A stretch of DNA of 33,872 bases from Hyphochytrium catenoides (taxonomy: Eukaryota > Sar > Hyphochytriomycetes > Hyphochytriales > Hyphochytriaceae). This document shows positions 33,635 to 33,872 of this stretch, piece by piece. The notes under the pieces were generated by a model. That model worked only from the letters and a program-made list of their open reading frames with translations. It was not told the origin of the DNA and did not search any database. The stretch lies in assembly GCA_900088475.1 (NCBI GenBank), contig FLMG01002176.1, positions 1 through 33,872 on the forward strand, given 5' to 3'. The position numbers and the translations under genes were made by a program. Within the stretch, counting starts at the first letter, position 1; the number at the start of each line of letters is the position of its first letter.

Positions 33635-33686
33635 TCTTCCTCAACTGTGAGCTAGCTTGCTTGGTAAGGACGGCCTTTTAGAGCTG

Positions 33687-33791
33687 ATGGGTGGTTCGCT
33701 TCTCCAGAGGCTGATGTCTATGAAGGATCTCCAGATGAGCGTGATACCCGTGACGATGAGAGAGGTGCCCGAGCAAACAATGACGGCAAAG
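33687..33791 (+). CDS. Possible first exon of a gene divergent from AK6 (partial)
   Basis: An ATG at 33687 opens 35 codons (starting MGGSLLQRLMSMKDLQMSVI) and ends exactly at a good donor, AAG|GTAGGT. This would place it 52 bp from the AK6 start codon in divergent orientation. The continuation would lie beyond the window. No family is recognised. The opposite strand reads a hydrophobic stretch in the same place but has neither a start codon nor an acceptor, so I favour the plus strand, weakly. Confidence 0.22.
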
Positions 33792-33872
33792 GTAGGTGCA
33801 GATGTGATGAAGGATCATTGGGAAAAATAAAATTAGAGGTTACAAAGAGAGAGAAAGAGAGAGAGAAAGAGA

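Noticed and set aside
33640-33820. Hydrophobic minus-strand frame near the right edge (contains VTGITLIWRSF)
   Set aside because: It has no ATG, no AG acceptor before it and an upstream in-frame stop. It is more likely the complement of a plus-strand exon.
1-33872. CRISPR array, rRNA, transposase, LTRs, telomeric repeats
   Set aside because: I looked for regularly spaced repeats, terminal repeats, transposase or reverse-transcriptase motifs and TTAGGG-type arrays and saw none. Isolated TTAGGG hexamers occur only singly.

Overview
The window is nuclear DNA of a compact, intron-rich eukaryote. Most genes are cut by short GT-AG introns (mostly about 65-330 nt), sense-strand pyrimidine tracts precede the acceptors, and there are no operons, ribosome-binding sites or prokaryotic mobile elements. 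The genes used to judge codon use end in TAA, TAG or TGA, so the standard genetic code applies. Gene content (an EF-hand NADPH oxidase, a full-length ABCA transporter, Pol alpha subunit B, AK6) fits a free-living protist or alga, perhaps a stramenopile or relative. The sequence alone does not fix the taxon.

Layout, left to right: (1) about 1.5 kb without a convincing gene; (2) a plus-strand EF-hand gene (1551-3505, 5' half uncertain); (3) a 3.4 kb gene-poor stretch with a perfect 51-bp tandem duplication; (4) an uninterrupted NADPH oxidase gene (6932-9493, +); (5) a five-exon short-chain dehydrogenase of the sepiapterin/benzil reductase type (11289-9842, -); (6) a two-exon Cys-rich single-pass membrane protein (12062-13006, +); (7) a 17-exon full-length ABCA transporter of about 1921 aa (22388-13242, -); (8) a 1.7 kb unassigned spacer; (9) a four-exon protein with a putative N-terminal OB fold and a long acidic tail (26964-24131, -); (10) a 12-exon DNA polymerase alpha subunit B gene, POLA2 (27660-31566, +); (11) a five-exon AK6/Fap7-type adenylate kinase (33634-32063, -); (12) possibly the first exon of a divergent gene at the right edge. 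I rebuilt the exon chains by hand from splice consensus, reading phase and family conservation. The phases close exactly for POLA2, ABCA, AK6, the SDR, the Cys-rich gene and the OB-fold gene.

The most interesting part is 24.1-31.6 kb. The OB-fold protein resembles the TPP1/ACD-Tpz1-Est3 telomere-protein family in motif order, though this is inference. It is transcribed divergently from POLA2, a subunit of the polymerase that fills in telomeric C-strands. The roughly 700-bp spacer between the two start codons holds a perfect E2F-type site (TTCCCGCCAAA). If the family call holds, a telomere-capping subunit and a Pol alpha subunit share a cell-cycle promoter.
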